This document shows, piece by piece, positions 25,922 to 34,749 of a DNA stretch of 56,424 nucleotides; the first letter of the stretch is position 1, and the number at the start of each line of letters is the position of its first letter. Below the pieces are notes generated by a model. That model ran no database searches and was not told the DNA's origin. It worked only from the letters and a program-made list of their open reading frames with translations. Where the stretch lies: positions 1 to 56,424 of the forward strand of contig JARGFR010000002.1 of NCBI GenBank assembly GCA_029210985.1, given 5' to 3'. A program made the position numbers and the translations under genes. This stretch comes from Spirochaetaceae bacterium. GTDB taxonomy: Bacteria > Spirochaetota > Spirochaetia > DSM-2461.

Positions 25922-27417
25922 CTCCATCCTCCCTCCAACCTGGGCTGGACGGACCAGGAGGTCCGGCTGAGATAGTGCACCGCACCGATATCGCATGTGG
26001 CGTCGATGAACCACCTCGGATTGATATCGATCCGGGCTCCCACGCCGTATCGGCTCACGAAATCCATCGAATCCAGATCCCTGAGAGGACCGCTGCCCAT
26101 ATCCTCATCACGATTGAGTTCCGGGGATTTGTATCGGGACAGGCCGATGCCCGTCGATGCCCGCAGGAGGAGATTTACGGGAAAATCGAAGGGTGTGGCG
26201 TAGCGGAAACCCAGCAGGATATCGGTCCGGACCAGGTTGATTTGGTAGAGGGGGTAATCGGTGGGATGCCGCGTGATTGCATAGGAGGCTTCCCAGCCCA
26301 GGCCGTCGAGTATCGGGATGCGGCGTACCAGGCTGTTATGGAATTCCTGGGAGTAGTTAAGGGTGAAACCCACCCAGCTCGGACGGTAATATTCGGCGGT
26401 CTCTCCGAGGACAAATGCGGTTTTCCATCCCCCGGAAACCGAATGGGGAAAGTCTCCCATCGGTCTGGGTTCCCGTTTATCTATGTCCAAGGCATTCATG
26501 GCCGCGATTTCTTCTTCGGTGAGCGGCCGGGGAGTCACTTCGAACAGTTTATCGTCTTCATCATTTCCCCCTGACGGGTTGGTGACTCTGACGCCGTACC
26601 AGCCGGGCTCGACGTCCCTCAGATTGAGGCTGTATTCCATTTGCCCTTCACCGTTTTTTGAAAGCAGTGCGGGCTTGATATTCGACGGGCCGAAGAACTC
26701 CACCAGAGCACGATCTTCCAGACCGGAAATTTCAAGAGCGGCCGGGTTATGAACCTCCCCTGCGGGAATCTCCCGGGGATTGAACTTGCGGATTCTGGGG
26801 CGCAGCCGTTCAAGAACCGTCACCGCGCTGTCCATTCGACTCACTCTACCGTCCGGATTGGTCATGGTCAGGTTCCAGGAGCCGGGCCCGGGCTCCCGGC
26901 GTCCGATTTCCAGGATGATTTCCCTCCATGGCGTGTCGTCATTCCCCTCCAGAGATCCGTCTCCAAGGGAATCTGCCGACAGCTCGATAACCTGGTCTTC
27001 CGGTCCGTCCAGCTGATACAGCGATCCTTCCCGGTGGCCGGTGACTCGCAATAAGAATGCGTCCGAGCTGCCTTCGTGGATTTCCCTGGGCTGGATATCG
27101 ATGAGGAAGGGAACCACCGGCGCCAGGATGCGCAGCGGGCTCCATTCACCGGTTGCGGCCACTTTCCCGAAGGTGTTGATGACATCAACCCGGAATTCGT
27201 AGTTTCCCGGAGGCAGGAAGAGGGGGAGGCCCGGCTCATCGCTCCGGGTTTCCAGAACCAGTTCTCCGTCCTGGACAATCTCGATACGGTAGTGGTCCGC
27301 TCCATCGACGGGTTCCCATTGGATGCGATCCTGGGCATGAATTAATCCGGCAGCGCCCCCGGAGGTCAGCAAAACCGCGAGAAAAATTCGTAATGGAGCG
27401 GAAAACCTACTCGGCAT
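25915..27417 (-). CDS. Secreted fibronectin/IPT-like protein with C-terminal barrel (first copy)
   Basis: 500 residues from ATG 27415-27417, chosen to give a normal signal peptide (LLTSGGAAGLIHAQ); there is no clear Shine-Dalgarno, which fits coupling to the upstream gene it overlaps by 11 bases. Order: FN3-like module (about 30-110, IQWEPVDGADHYRIEIVQDG), two Ig/IPT-like modules (about 115-310, the second opening RPRIRKFNPREIPAG), a charged linker, then a barrel-like C-terminus (about 345-500) ending LEGGWRW. The W-x-P-V-x-G-A-x-x-Y-R-I-E motif recurs in the upstream FecR protein, so the operon's proteins share modules. No enzyme motif seen. Confidence 0.7.
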   Translation of the reverse strand: MPSRFSAPLRIFLAVLLTSGGAAGLIHAQDRIQWEPVDGADHYRIEIVQDGELVLETRSDEPGLPLFLPPGNYEFRVDVINTFGKVAATGEWSPLRILAPVVPFLIDIQPREIHEGSSDAFLLRVTGHREGSLYQLDGPEDQVIELSADSLGDGSLEGNDDTPWREIILEIGRREPGPGSWNLTMTNPDGRVSRMDSAVTVLERLRPRIRKFNPREIPAGEVHNPAALEISGLEDRALVEFFGPSNIKPALLSKNGEGQMEYSLNLRDVEPGWYGVRVTNPSGGNDEDDKLFEVTPRPLTEEEIAAMNALDIDKREPRPMGDFPHSVSGGWKTAFVLGETAEYYRPSWVGFTLNYSQEFHNSLVRRIPILDGLGWEASYAITRHPTDYPLYQINLVRTDILLGFRYATPFDFPVNLLLRASTGIGLSRYKSPELNRDEDMGSGPLRDLDSMDFVSRYGVGARIDINPRWFIDATCDIGAVHYLSRTSWSVQPRLEGGWRW

Positions 27418-30175
27418 ACTGCAGCTCGTCGGTGAGGATGGTGGGCGCCTCATCGGCGATGTTCAATGTCAGAGTAAAGGGCACTCGAGTTTCAGGAGCA
27501 GTTCGTGTGATGCCCACATCCCGGTACTCGGAACGTGCCTGTATGCTGACGATGAAACTGCCGACATCGAGAATGCTCAGATTGCTCAACACGAACCTCC
27601 CGTCGGTCAGACCGTTCTCTTGGAGAAGCGGCGTCGACGAACCCTCACTATACAACGCCAGATCGTAGAAATCCGTATTCTCTGAGGTTTGCCATGTGAA
27701 CACCAGGTTTCGCCGGCCGGTCATATCGATAGTATCACCCGGGTTGGGCGAGAGGACAATCGGAGCAGGAGGATCGGGTACGCCGCCGACGGTGAACCGG
27801 GAAACGGTGCTCTCCGGCGCTTCCAACCCGAAGCTGTCCCGGGAGAGGACTTTCCAGGTGTAGGAGCCTGAGTCCAATCCCTCCAAATTGAGGCGCGGTT
27901 CGGTGGTTTGATAGAGTCTGGTGACCGATCCGTTGTCCAGTTCCACAGTCCAGCGGTTCAATAAGGGATCTTGACTCCAGGTCAGTGTGATGCCCTCCCT
28001 CAGTGCCTCCAGCCCTCCGATGAATCGGCCATTGGCCGGAGAGGAGGGTACGGCGGCGTTGTAGCGCACCAAATTGTCCACGTTGAAACGGTAGGTTGCG
28101 CTTTCGCTGAGGTTTGAGGCTCCGTCAGGCGGATTGTCCCGTATGGAGGTGAGCTCCACGCCGTAGGACCCCGGTCCGAGTCCCGGGGGCAGGGTGAATT
28201 CCCTGTCCAGGGCACTGACTCTGTCGTCCCGCCCGATGGCCGTGCCTTGGGAATCCCTAAGGATGACGCGGTATGCATCAGCGCCGGGGGCGGGATCCCA
28301 AGCCACTCTCAGGGTTGTGGTTCCTACCAGAGAAATCCCGGACCCCGGTCGGGGCAGGTTGAGGACAGGGGGACGGAATTCGCTGCGAAGTCGGAAGACC
28401 GCTTCTACGCTTTCGGCGAGCATCCGGCCCGAATCATCGAGAATCTGGACTTTCCAGACATAGGCTCCTTCCCCCGGCAGGGGCGCGGTGAAGGATTCGC
28501 CGCGGACAAGACTCTCGATGATTTTGGTCCGTTCGCCGCCGGCCGCATCGCCTTGACGCTGCAGGAGGAACCGGGATGTGCCCGGCACACCGCTGCGCCA
28601 GGTGAAATCGTAGGGCGAATAGGGCTCGAGTTCCTTGATGTCTCCCGGAGCGGGATCGATGAGTTCCACCCGGCCGGTGACCGGTCGGATGGTGAAGCTT
28701 CGTATATCCGAATCCGGTACGGGCTGACCGTCCGATGATGTGGCGCCCACTCTCCAGTAGTATGTACCCGGGGCCGGAGCGGTGAGGAGACGTCTCCAAT
28801 TTTCCGGCGCGTCCGAAGCGGCCACTGTGGAGTCGAAATTCTCGTCAACAGCCACTTCGATCCGATAGGAAACCAGCCCCGACTGACTCTGCCAGCGGAA
28901 GTCGACACCGTCTCGGACATCCAATGCGGAAATGGCCGCACCGTCCGGGGGATTCACCAGCACAAGGGCATCACGTCCGACTCGCCGTTCCAGGGTGAAG
29001 CGGCGCTCTTCGGGTACAATCGGGACATCGAGAATGCCTCGACGGTATCTGGGCGTCACTCTCCACCACCATGTGCCTTCATCCAGCTCATCAATCAACA
29101 CCGATGATCCGGTGATATTTCGATTGACATCGATTTGCGCAAACGATGCGGTTCTCGAGAGTTCGACATCATAGGAGTCGGCGAACCAGGAACGTTCCCA
29201 CTGTATCGATACCACCGGGGCTTCGCCGCGGAAGGGCAGGACAAGCTCCGGAGCCGGAGCGATGGGTCTGGCTCGACGTTCGATATCCACGGTGAACACA
29301 TTGATCGATCCCGCCGCACCGGTTGCGGCATCCACGACCCGCCAGTACCAGACACCCGGAGCCAATACCAATGCGGAGCCGGTTTCGCTCTTTATTCGGG
29401 TGACGGGAGATTCGGTTTCGTTGAAGTCCGCGTCGGCGGACACCTCCAGAGTCGGATTGGCCCAGTCGGCAAAGAGTTCCCAGGAAAAATCCACCCGGCG
29501 TTCATCTTCATAGGTAAGGAGGAGTGCGTTGGATTTCGGCCTGAGGGGATTTACGGCCACCTGTTCCCGTACCGACTCTCCGCTTCCTTCGTCTATCCTC
29601 AGGACCGATTCGACGTCCAATACTTGGGATTCTGAACCGGTTTGTACCCGAGCTTCACCCTCGGTGACGGTGATGCTGGTCTGAGAACCTTCCACCCTGC
29701 TCAGATTCACCGACCCTTTATCCAATGCCACGGCGGTTCCCTCGGCGGTGACGGTGAGACCCTCACCGCCGGTGGCCGATAAGTCACCGCCGACAAAATT
29801 AATGTTCCTGGTTTCTCCAAAGAGATCCAGAACAATATAGGTGTCGGGTCCCAGAGCGATTTCGTCCAATTGTTCCGTGCCGTCGAGGCCGACATTCTTG
29901 AGAACGATGACGGCACCCGATTCGGATGAGGTGCGGATGGCATCCAGATTGTAGACCGACTCAGCGCCTTTGAGGGTTCCCCACCGGGACTGCCTGTCGA
30001 ATCGACGCTGGGCCTGGCCTCTCACTTCAACCACTTCTCCGACGACAACGCCGCCGACATTTTCGACGGTTTTGTTCAACTCGGAGTAGAACAGCCAGCC
30101 GAAGAATCCCGCCGATCCGGTGAGGAGGAGGGTAACGAGGAGTTTACGAATCGAAGATTTCGTACTTGACTTCAT
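27407..30175 (-). CDS. Membrane-anchored FecR-domain protein with a series of fibronectin-like modules
   Basis: 922 residues. One N-terminal membrane helix (about 11-31, LLVTLLLTGSAGFFGWLFY) leaves the rest outside the cytoplasm. FecR-like domain about 42-200 (VVVGEVVEVRGQAQRRF start and an ITVTEGEARVQTGS end). Then six or seven FN3-like modules to about 900, recognised by recurring W-x(6-8)-Y-R/D-V/I-E/I strands (FRWQSQSGLVSYRIEVAVDE, VAWDPAPGADAYRVILRD) and by YYWRV/YTWKV endings. It lacks the classic C-terminal secretin/STN part of FecR. The start lies 32 bases inside the cyclase gene, in another frame. Next to a membrane cyclase, it is a good candidate for the periplasmic sensing partner. 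Confidence 0.8.
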   Translation of the reverse strand: MKSSTKSSIRKLLVTLLLTGSAGFFGWLFYSELNKTVENVGGVVVGEVVEVRGQAQRRFDRQSRWGTLKGAESVYNLDAIRTSSESGAVIVLKNVGLDGTEQLDEIALGPDTYIVLDLFGETRNINFVGGDLSATGGEGLTVTAEGTAVALDKGSVNLSRVEGSQTSITVTEGEARVQTGSESQVLDVESVLRIDEGSGESVREQVAVNPLRPKSNALLLTYEDERRVDFSWELFADWANPTLEVSADADFNETESPVTRIKSETGSALVLAPGVWYWRVVDAATGAAGSINVFTVDIERRARPIAPAPELVLPFRGEAPVVSIQWERSWFADSYDVELSRTASFAQIDVNRNITGSSVLIDELDEGTWWWRVTPRYRRGILDVPIVPEERRFTLERRVGRDALVLVNPPDGAAISALDVRDGVDFRWQSQSGLVSYRIEVAVDENFDSTVAASDAPENWRRLLTAPAPGTYYWRVGATSSDGQPVPDSDIRSFTIRPVTGRVELIDPAPGDIKELEPYSPYDFTWRSGVPGTSRFLLQRQGDAAGGERTKIIESLVRGESFTAPLPGEGAYVWKVQILDDSGRMLAESVEAVFRLRSEFRPPVLNLPRPGSGISLVGTTTLRVAWDPAPGADAYRVILRDSQGTAIGRDDRVSALDREFTLPPGLGPGSYGVELTSIRDNPPDGASNLSESATYRFNVDNLVRYNAAVPSSPANGRFIGGLEALREGITLTWSQDPLLNRWTVELDNGSVTRLYQTTEPRLNLEGLDSGSYTWKVLSRDSFGLEAPESTVSRFTVGGVPDPPAPIVLSPNPGDTIDMTGRRNLVFTWQTSENTDFYDLALYSEGSSTPLLQENGLTDGRFVLSNLSILDVGSFIVSIQARSEYRDVGITRTAPETRVPFTLTLNIADEAPTILTDELQYAE

Positions 30176-32969
30176 GCTCTTCCGTGTCGGCGACTTCTGA
30201 GAAGCTTCCGCTGATCCCTACCATAGCGCGCATTTCAGCCAGATTCCGGGGCCGCTCGTCATCGTCGAGCCGACCGAGAACGGCGTAGATCTGCTGAGGC
30301 CGGGATTTGCCCTTCACTTTGATTTTATTCATCGGAACCAATGAAAAGACTCCCTCCACCTTATCCGCGGTGGATTGGGAAATCAGGATATCCGTACCCA
30401 TCGGTTTATTCAGCTGTTCGATGCGGCTGGCCAGATTGACCGTATCTCCCATATGTGCCCATTCCATCTTTGTCGATTGATCGCCCATGATGCCCACCGT
30501 GGCCGGACCGCTGTTAAGGCCGCAGCCGATTTGGAAGAACGGTCTGTGGGCGGTTCCCCGCCCGACGTTGAAGGTGCGCAGCGCGGCTCTCATCATCAAT
30601 GCGCCGTTGATGGCGGCTTCGGCATTATTGGGGATGTCGGTCATGCTGCCCCAGACGGCCATCACGGCGTCCCCGATGAATTTGTCCACCGTACCTTGAG
30701 TTTCTTCAACGCAGGGTACCATCACCCGGAAGTATTCCGAAAGATTGTCCAGTACGAGCTGGGGATCGCCCATGGCTTCACTCATGGAAGTGAAACCCCG
30801 GACATCGGAGAAGAACACCGTGACGTCCTTGGTTTCGGCGTGATCCGGCAGGCTGTCGTTGTCAATCATTCGCGCCACTTGGCGGTTGACGAAGGCCTCT
30901 ATCTTCTCCATCAAACGTTCCCTGGATTTCAGTGCGGGAATCATGCCCATGAAGTTCCGGGTCAGCTGTCCGACTTCGTCCTTCGTTTTGGGCTCGATGG
31001 TAATTTCGTAGTTACCGGCTTTGATCTGCCGGGTGGCCAAGGCCAGTTCTTTCAACGGTTTGGACAGGCTCTGGGAGTAATAAAACACTCCCAGGATGGT
31101 GAGGGACAGAACCGCGCCCAGAAGAGTGAGATTGAGAATCTGTATGCGGTTGACGATGTCGAAGGCGTCCCGTTCCAACACGGTGGTTACCACCCCGAGA
31201 TTGGCCAGAGGAATCAGAGCGAAGGAACCGATGACTCTCACCGGTCCGTTGATGGTTTCCTCGGAGAATCGTATCTGCCCTTCCGGGAGACCCTGGGCGT
31301 ACATTTCATTGAACACCGGCGAATCCCGAATGGCTTCACCGCCGAATATCCGGGTGAAATCCGGATGAGCCAGTATTTCGCCGTCGGAATTGACGATGAC
31401 GGTTGTGGTGAGTCCTTCCTGGATACGGACGCTTTCGGCCAGGCCGGAACCGATATCCGCCAGTACAACCAATGCTTTCTGTTCGTTACCCAGGAGGAAC
31501 GGCGCGGCCATGGCCACCACCGGAGTCTCCAGATTGGGTATGAGAGGTGAAACGTTGATTACGACCGTTTCACCGCTTTGTGTTTTCTCCAGCTCTTCAG
31601 ACCTGGCGGCCAGGATGCCGCTGAGAACCGCCTGTTCATCGAATATCCGATTGGACCGAAACCAGTCGCGGTTGGAAAACTCGAATCCGCTACCCGGTAC
31701 ACCCACATAAACCAGCGATCGTGAATTGGCGAAGAAATCATCCACCAGGCCGGCCTGCCCTCCGGCGGCGGAGCCGACTTGGAAGAGAAGGTTCGCCGAG
31801 TCGAAGATCTGCACCAGCTCCTTTTCGGCCTGTTGGGCCACGATGCGGGAGAGCGAAATATTGGTATCTTCCACTCGGTTCTGGATTTCCGTCCTGAAAA
31901 AGAACAGTCCCACCACCGAAAGAGAGGACATGGCGGTAATGATGATGGCGGAAACAATGAGGATGAGTTTGGCGCCGACGGGAAATCGAATCTGGAGATC
32001 GCGATTGCGGATTTTCTCTCGCTTTCGCAGGGAGCGTCCTGCTCGTTTGCCGTCATGCTCAAGGCTGCTCAAAGAAGCCGGTTCCTGGGCGGGAGATGGG
32101 GTTCTCGGGGGAATATACGGAGGTGAATGAATCTCCCGGATGATGACTCGGGGTTCGTCCGAGATTTCGTCCTCGGGTTTCTTCAGATCTTTAACGGATC
32201 GGCCGCTCAATCTGTTTCCGTCAAGCCAGGAAGCTGTTTCAGGGACAGTGTCCAGAAGCAGGTAATAAGGCCGCTTCGCTTTGTAGCTCCGATAATTCTT
32301 CCAGGGAATAGCCAGCGGTCCGTGGAGCAGAATCTCGGCCTTCCCGGCGGCTTTTTCCAATGTCTCTATCAGTTCCTCAATCGATCCTTCCTGGTTTTCC
32401 AGATCGAGATACACCAGGGAAAGGTAGCGATTCGCTCGGTGACGTTTCTTGGCATAGGCGGGAACGGTGATGGCATGGCTGAAAGATTCATCCTGACCGA
32501 CCGACAGCTGTCGGACAGCCGAGACCACATTGACGTCGATCTGTCGGCGTCGGAACAGGGACATGAGATCGGCGGTGGGAACCGGCCGCTTCAGTTCGGT
32601 TCCCTGGAGAACCGCTTTCTGACTGTCGAGGAAAACACCGGATGAGGGCTCGATTTTCCGGGCGTCACAGAAATCGCGGGTTCTCAGGACGATCGTTTTC
32701 ACCGCCGAGGTGAGTTCCGGCGACCAACTGGAACGCTTGTCCTGGAGCTGTGCGATAAACGCCGCTCCGCCGGCGGCGATATCGGCAAAAGATGTCAGGC
32801 CCAGAAATGCGGTCGTCCAATGCATCCGTCTCAGCACGGGCACCATCTCGCCTAATGCCGTCAGCGATCGTGTTTTAATCGCTTTCTGGTAGATATTTTC
32901 CAGGCTCCGCTGCTTTTTTTTCAGCATCACCCATAAGGTGTTTTCATCTATCGTATCGTACTGGCTCAT
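30144..32969 (-). CDS. Membrane class III adenylate/guanylate cyclase with Cache-like and HAMP domains
   Basis: 941 residues. The first ~330 are cytoplasmic and unrecognised (start MSQYDTIDENTLWVMLKKKQ; includes SFSHAITVPAYAKKRHRANR). TM1 about 333-360, Cache-like periplasmic domain about 365-605, TM2 about 610-632, HAMP about 633-685, cyclase catalytic domain about 710-890. Catalytic signs: metal-binding Asp in VFFSDVRGFTSM and in DKFIGDAVMAVWGS, and the N-x-x-x-R transition-state pair in DTVNLASRIEQLN. The purine-selecting position reads E-W-A-H, so cAMP is more likely than cGMP but not proven. GAGGG precedes the ATG. First gene of the five-gene operon. The cyclic-nucleotide-binding protein at 43475 may be its receiver. 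Confidence 0.9.
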   Translation of the reverse strand: MSQYDTIDENTLWVMLKKKQRSLENIYQKAIKTRSLTALGEMVPVLRRMHWTTAFLGLTSFADIAAGGAAFIAQLQDKRSSWSPELTSAVKTIVLRTRDFCDARKIEPSSGVFLDSQKAVLQGTELKRPVPTADLMSLFRRRQIDVNVVSAVRQLSVGQDESFSHAITVPAYAKKRHRANRYLSLVYLDLENQEGSIEELIETLEKAAGKAEILLHGPLAIPWKNYRSYKAKRPYYLLLDTVPETASWLDGNRLSGRSVKDLKKPEDEISDEPRVIIREIHSPPYIPPRTPSPAQEPASLSSLEHDGKRAGRSLRKREKIRNRDLQIRFPVGAKLILIVSAIIITAMSSLSVVGLFFFRTEIQNRVEDTNISLSRIVAQQAEKELVQIFDSANLLFQVGSAAGGQAGLVDDFFANSRSLVYVGVPGSGFEFSNRDWFRSNRIFDEQAVLSGILAARSEELEKTQSGETVVINVSPLIPNLETPVVAMAAPFLLGNEQKALVVLADIGSGLAESVRIQEGLTTTVIVNSDGEILAHPDFTRIFGGEAIRDSPVFNEMYAQGLPEGQIRFSEETINGPVRVIGSFALIPLANLGVVTTVLERDAFDIVNRIQILNLTLLGAVLSLTILGVFYYSQSLSKPLKELALATRQIKAGNYEITIEPKTKDEVGQLTRNFMGMIPALKSRERLMEKIEAFVNRQVARMIDNDSLPDHAETKDVTVFFSDVRGFTSMSEAMGDPQLVLDNLSEYFRVMVPCVEETQGTVDKFIGDAVMAVWGSMTDIPNNAEAAINGALMMRAALRTFNVGRGTAHRPFFQIGCGLNSGPATVGIMGDQSTKMEWAHMGDTVNLASRIEQLNKPMGTDILISQSTADKVEGVFSLVPMNKIKVKGKSRPQQIYAVLGRLDDDERPRNLAEMRAMVGISGSFSEVADTEEHEVKYEIFDS

Positions 32970-32979
32970 GGGTACCCTC

Positions 32980-33002
32980 GGGCTGGGACTGGGACTGGGG
33001 GG
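32980..33002 (+). other. G-quadruplex-forming motif in the cyclase leader
   Basis: On the plus strand four G-runs in the pattern GGG-2-GGG-3-GGG-3-GGGGGG, with loops CT, ACT, ACT. It satisfies the usual G3+N1-7 rule. It lies in the template strand between the predicted cyclase promoter and its start codon, so the leader RNA is C-rich and repeats CCCAGT. Confidence 0.8.
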
Positions 33003-33031
33003 AGGATAGCGAACATTATGGCGTACCTCAA
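33003..33031 (-). promoter_or_regulatory. Candidate promoter of the cyclase operon
   Basis: Minus strand: TTGAGG (33026-33031), 17-base spacer, TATCCT (33003-33008), start expected near 32996. Both hexamers are 4/6 to consensus. Confidence 0.45.
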
Positions 33032-33082
33032 CCCTATCAATGATATCGGCGAAAACCTTGATTGACTCAAATCCTCTAATCG

Positions 33083-33111
33083 TTGAATACGGAATACCCC
33101 CCGTATATACT
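33083..33111 (+). promoter_or_regulatory. Promoter of the HDAC-family gene with internal dyad
   Basis: TTGAAT (33083-33088), 17-base spacer, TATACT (33106-33111). A perfect inverted repeat ATACGG-N8-CCGTAT (33087-33106) spans the spacer. The start site would fall at 33118-33119, the A of the ATG. Confidence 0.75.
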
Positions 33112-33118
33112 CGGCTCT

Positions 33119-34114
33119 ATGATTCTCTTCGACCCAAGCGCTCTTCTTGACTTCCCTCGTTACGGCATACAAATCCCGGCCCTGGACTCCCGAAAGATCC
33201 GTACGATCGAATTTCTTCGTTCTCACCCTCAGCTCTCCGGTCGTGAAAGGGAGTGGCTGCATGAAGGATTTGACGACACAACCGAACCGGAGCATTTATT
33301 CCGTGTTCACTCCCGGGATTACGCTCAGGGGTTTTTTGATGAACAGGCGGCCGACCGGTTAAAAGCGGCCTTTGAATTGGTGAATCCCGACGGAACCTAC
33401 AACCGCTGGAATCCGCAGTCGGCTGAGAATCCGTTGGAGGAATTAATTCCTTCACTGATGAAAATGGAAGCCGGAACTTGGCGAACGGGTAAAATCGCCC
33501 TTGATGAGGGCTTCTGCCACTACATGGGCGGCGGTGCCCACCATGGGCATAGAGATTTCGGACATGGATTCTGTCCGGTCAACGATGTCGCCGTCGCGAT
33601 TCGCAGGCTCCAGAATGAAGGAGCGGTGAACCGTGTTTGGATTATCGATGTGGACGCGCATAAGGGTGACGGCACAGCGGCCATTTTCCGAGATGACGAC
33701 TCGGTCCGGACGCTGAGCATTCATATGGCTTCCGGCTGGCCTCTGGATGGTTCACTTCCTCCCTCACACCCATCCTGGACTCCCAGTGATATCGATATAC
33801 CCGTCGAATCCGGGGAAGAGCAGTTTTATCTGAGTCGACTCTCCGAGGGGCTCGACCGACTTGCCGATTCTTCCGGACCGGATATGGCCTTTGTCCTCGC
33901 AGGGGTGGATCCGTGGGAAGGGGATATTCTGCCCTCCACGCATCTATTGAACCTCAGTATGGAGCAGATGATCGAACGGGATCGATTGGTGTATCAATTT
34001 CTGGAAGCTCAAAGCCTGCCATCGGCTTGGGTGACCGCCGGAGGCTACGGAGAGGATTCATGGCGCATTCATTCGGCGTTCCTGGAGTGGGTTCTCCTTC
34101 GGCGGCTCACATAG
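33119..34114 (+). CDS. Histone deacetylase / acetylpolyamine amidohydrolase family protein
   Basis: 331 residues. Zinc-dependent deacetylase signs in order: GGGAHHGHRDFGHGFC with the catalytic His pair (about 141-156), IDVDAHKGDGT with the Asp and His zinc ligands (about 180-190), GVDPWEGD with the second Asp ligand (about 263-270), and AGGYGED with the catalytic Tyr (about 308-314). Members remove acetyl groups from polyamines, acetoin-related compounds or proteins; the substrate cannot be told here. There is no Shine-Dalgarno, and the promoter position predicts a leaderless mRNA starting at this ATG. The 3' end overlaps the convergent glycosylase gene by 46 bases. Confidence 0.9.
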   Translation: MILFDPSALLDFPRYGIQIPALDSRKIRTIEFLRSHPQLSGREREWLHEGFDDTTEPEHLFRVHSRDYAQGFFDEQAADRLKAAFELVNPDGTYNRWNPQSAENPLEELIPSLMKMEAGTWRTGKIALDEGFCHYMGGGAHHGHRDFGHGFCPVNDVAVAIRRLQNEGAVNRVWIIDVDAHKGDGTAAIFRDDDSVRTLSIHMASGWPLDGSLPPSHPSWTPSDIDIPVESGEEQFYLSRLSEGLDRLADSSGPDMAFVLAGVDPWEGDILPSTHLLNLSMEQMIERDRLVYQFLEAQSLPSAWVTAGGYGEDSWRIHSAFLEWVLLRRLT

Positions 34115-34731
34115 GGGCTGTCGGCGACGAACCATCTCCATAGTTCTTTGTCACCTTTGCCCTCAGCCAGGCCGATGCGGGGGCTGATTTCTACCCGACT
34201 CTCGTCCATCGAGACATCGTGATAAATCACCAGAGACCCGGCGCATAAGTCCGCCCCGTCATGCTCGGTAACATTGATGCCCAGGGCCTTCGCGAGTTTC
34301 CCCGGACCGTTGGTGAGTCCTATCACCTGCAAATTTGGCTGGCTCATCAGACTCGCGTCATTCGGCCACGGTGTTCCATATCGGCGATTCCACATCATCT
34401 GTAGTCCTTCGAGGGGCTCCAGTGCTCGAATCAACACCGCTTCTCCGATCCCCTTGTGTCCGGTGACAACATTCAGGCATCGATGAATACCGTAGATTCG
34501 ATAAATGTAGGCATGCCCGCCCTCCAGGAACATTGAGGCATTTCGCTGTGCGGGACCCTTGTAGGAATGAGACGCCGGGTCGTCTGAGATGTAGGCTTCG
34601 GTTTCAACAATTCGTCCGGACACCTCAAAGTGGTCGGCCTTGAGGGTGCCGACGACGCAGCCCAGGAGATCACGGGCCACAATCCGGGCATCCCGACAAT
34701 AAAAGTCCCGGGGCAGCGGAGTCTTTATCAT
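34069..34731 (-). CDS. 3-methyladenine DNA glycosylase (AAG/MPG family)
   Basis: 220 residues, the usual size. It excises alkylated purines from DNA to start base excision repair. Motifs: RDLLGCVVGT near the N-terminus, the catalytic Glu in RIVETEAYISDDPASHS (about 40-56), the YIYRIYGIHRCLNVV strand that forms the intercalating hairpin (about 74-88), and LTNGPGKLAKALGI near 140. Its C-terminal coding region overlaps the HDAC-family gene on the other strand by 46 bases. No strong Shine-Dalgarno. It lies downstream of mgtE and a stable stem-loop. Confidence 0.93.
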   Translation of the reverse strand: MIKTPLPRDFYCRDARIVARDLLGCVVGTLKADHFEVSGRIVETEAYISDDPASHSYKGPAQRNASMFLEGGHAYIYRIYGIHRCLNVVTGHKGIGEAVLIRALEPLEGLQMMWNRRYGTPWPNDASLMSQPNLQVIGLTNGPGKLAKALGINVTEHDGADLCAGSLVIYHDVSMDESRVEISPRIGLAEGKGDKELWRWFVADSPYVSRRRRTHSRNAE

Positions 34732-34749
34732 AAATTGACCAAAATTAAA

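Noticed and set aside
30375-31550. A 391-codon open frame antisense to the cyclase
   Set aside because: Shadow of the catalytic and Cache-like regions; His- and Gln-rich translation without domain.
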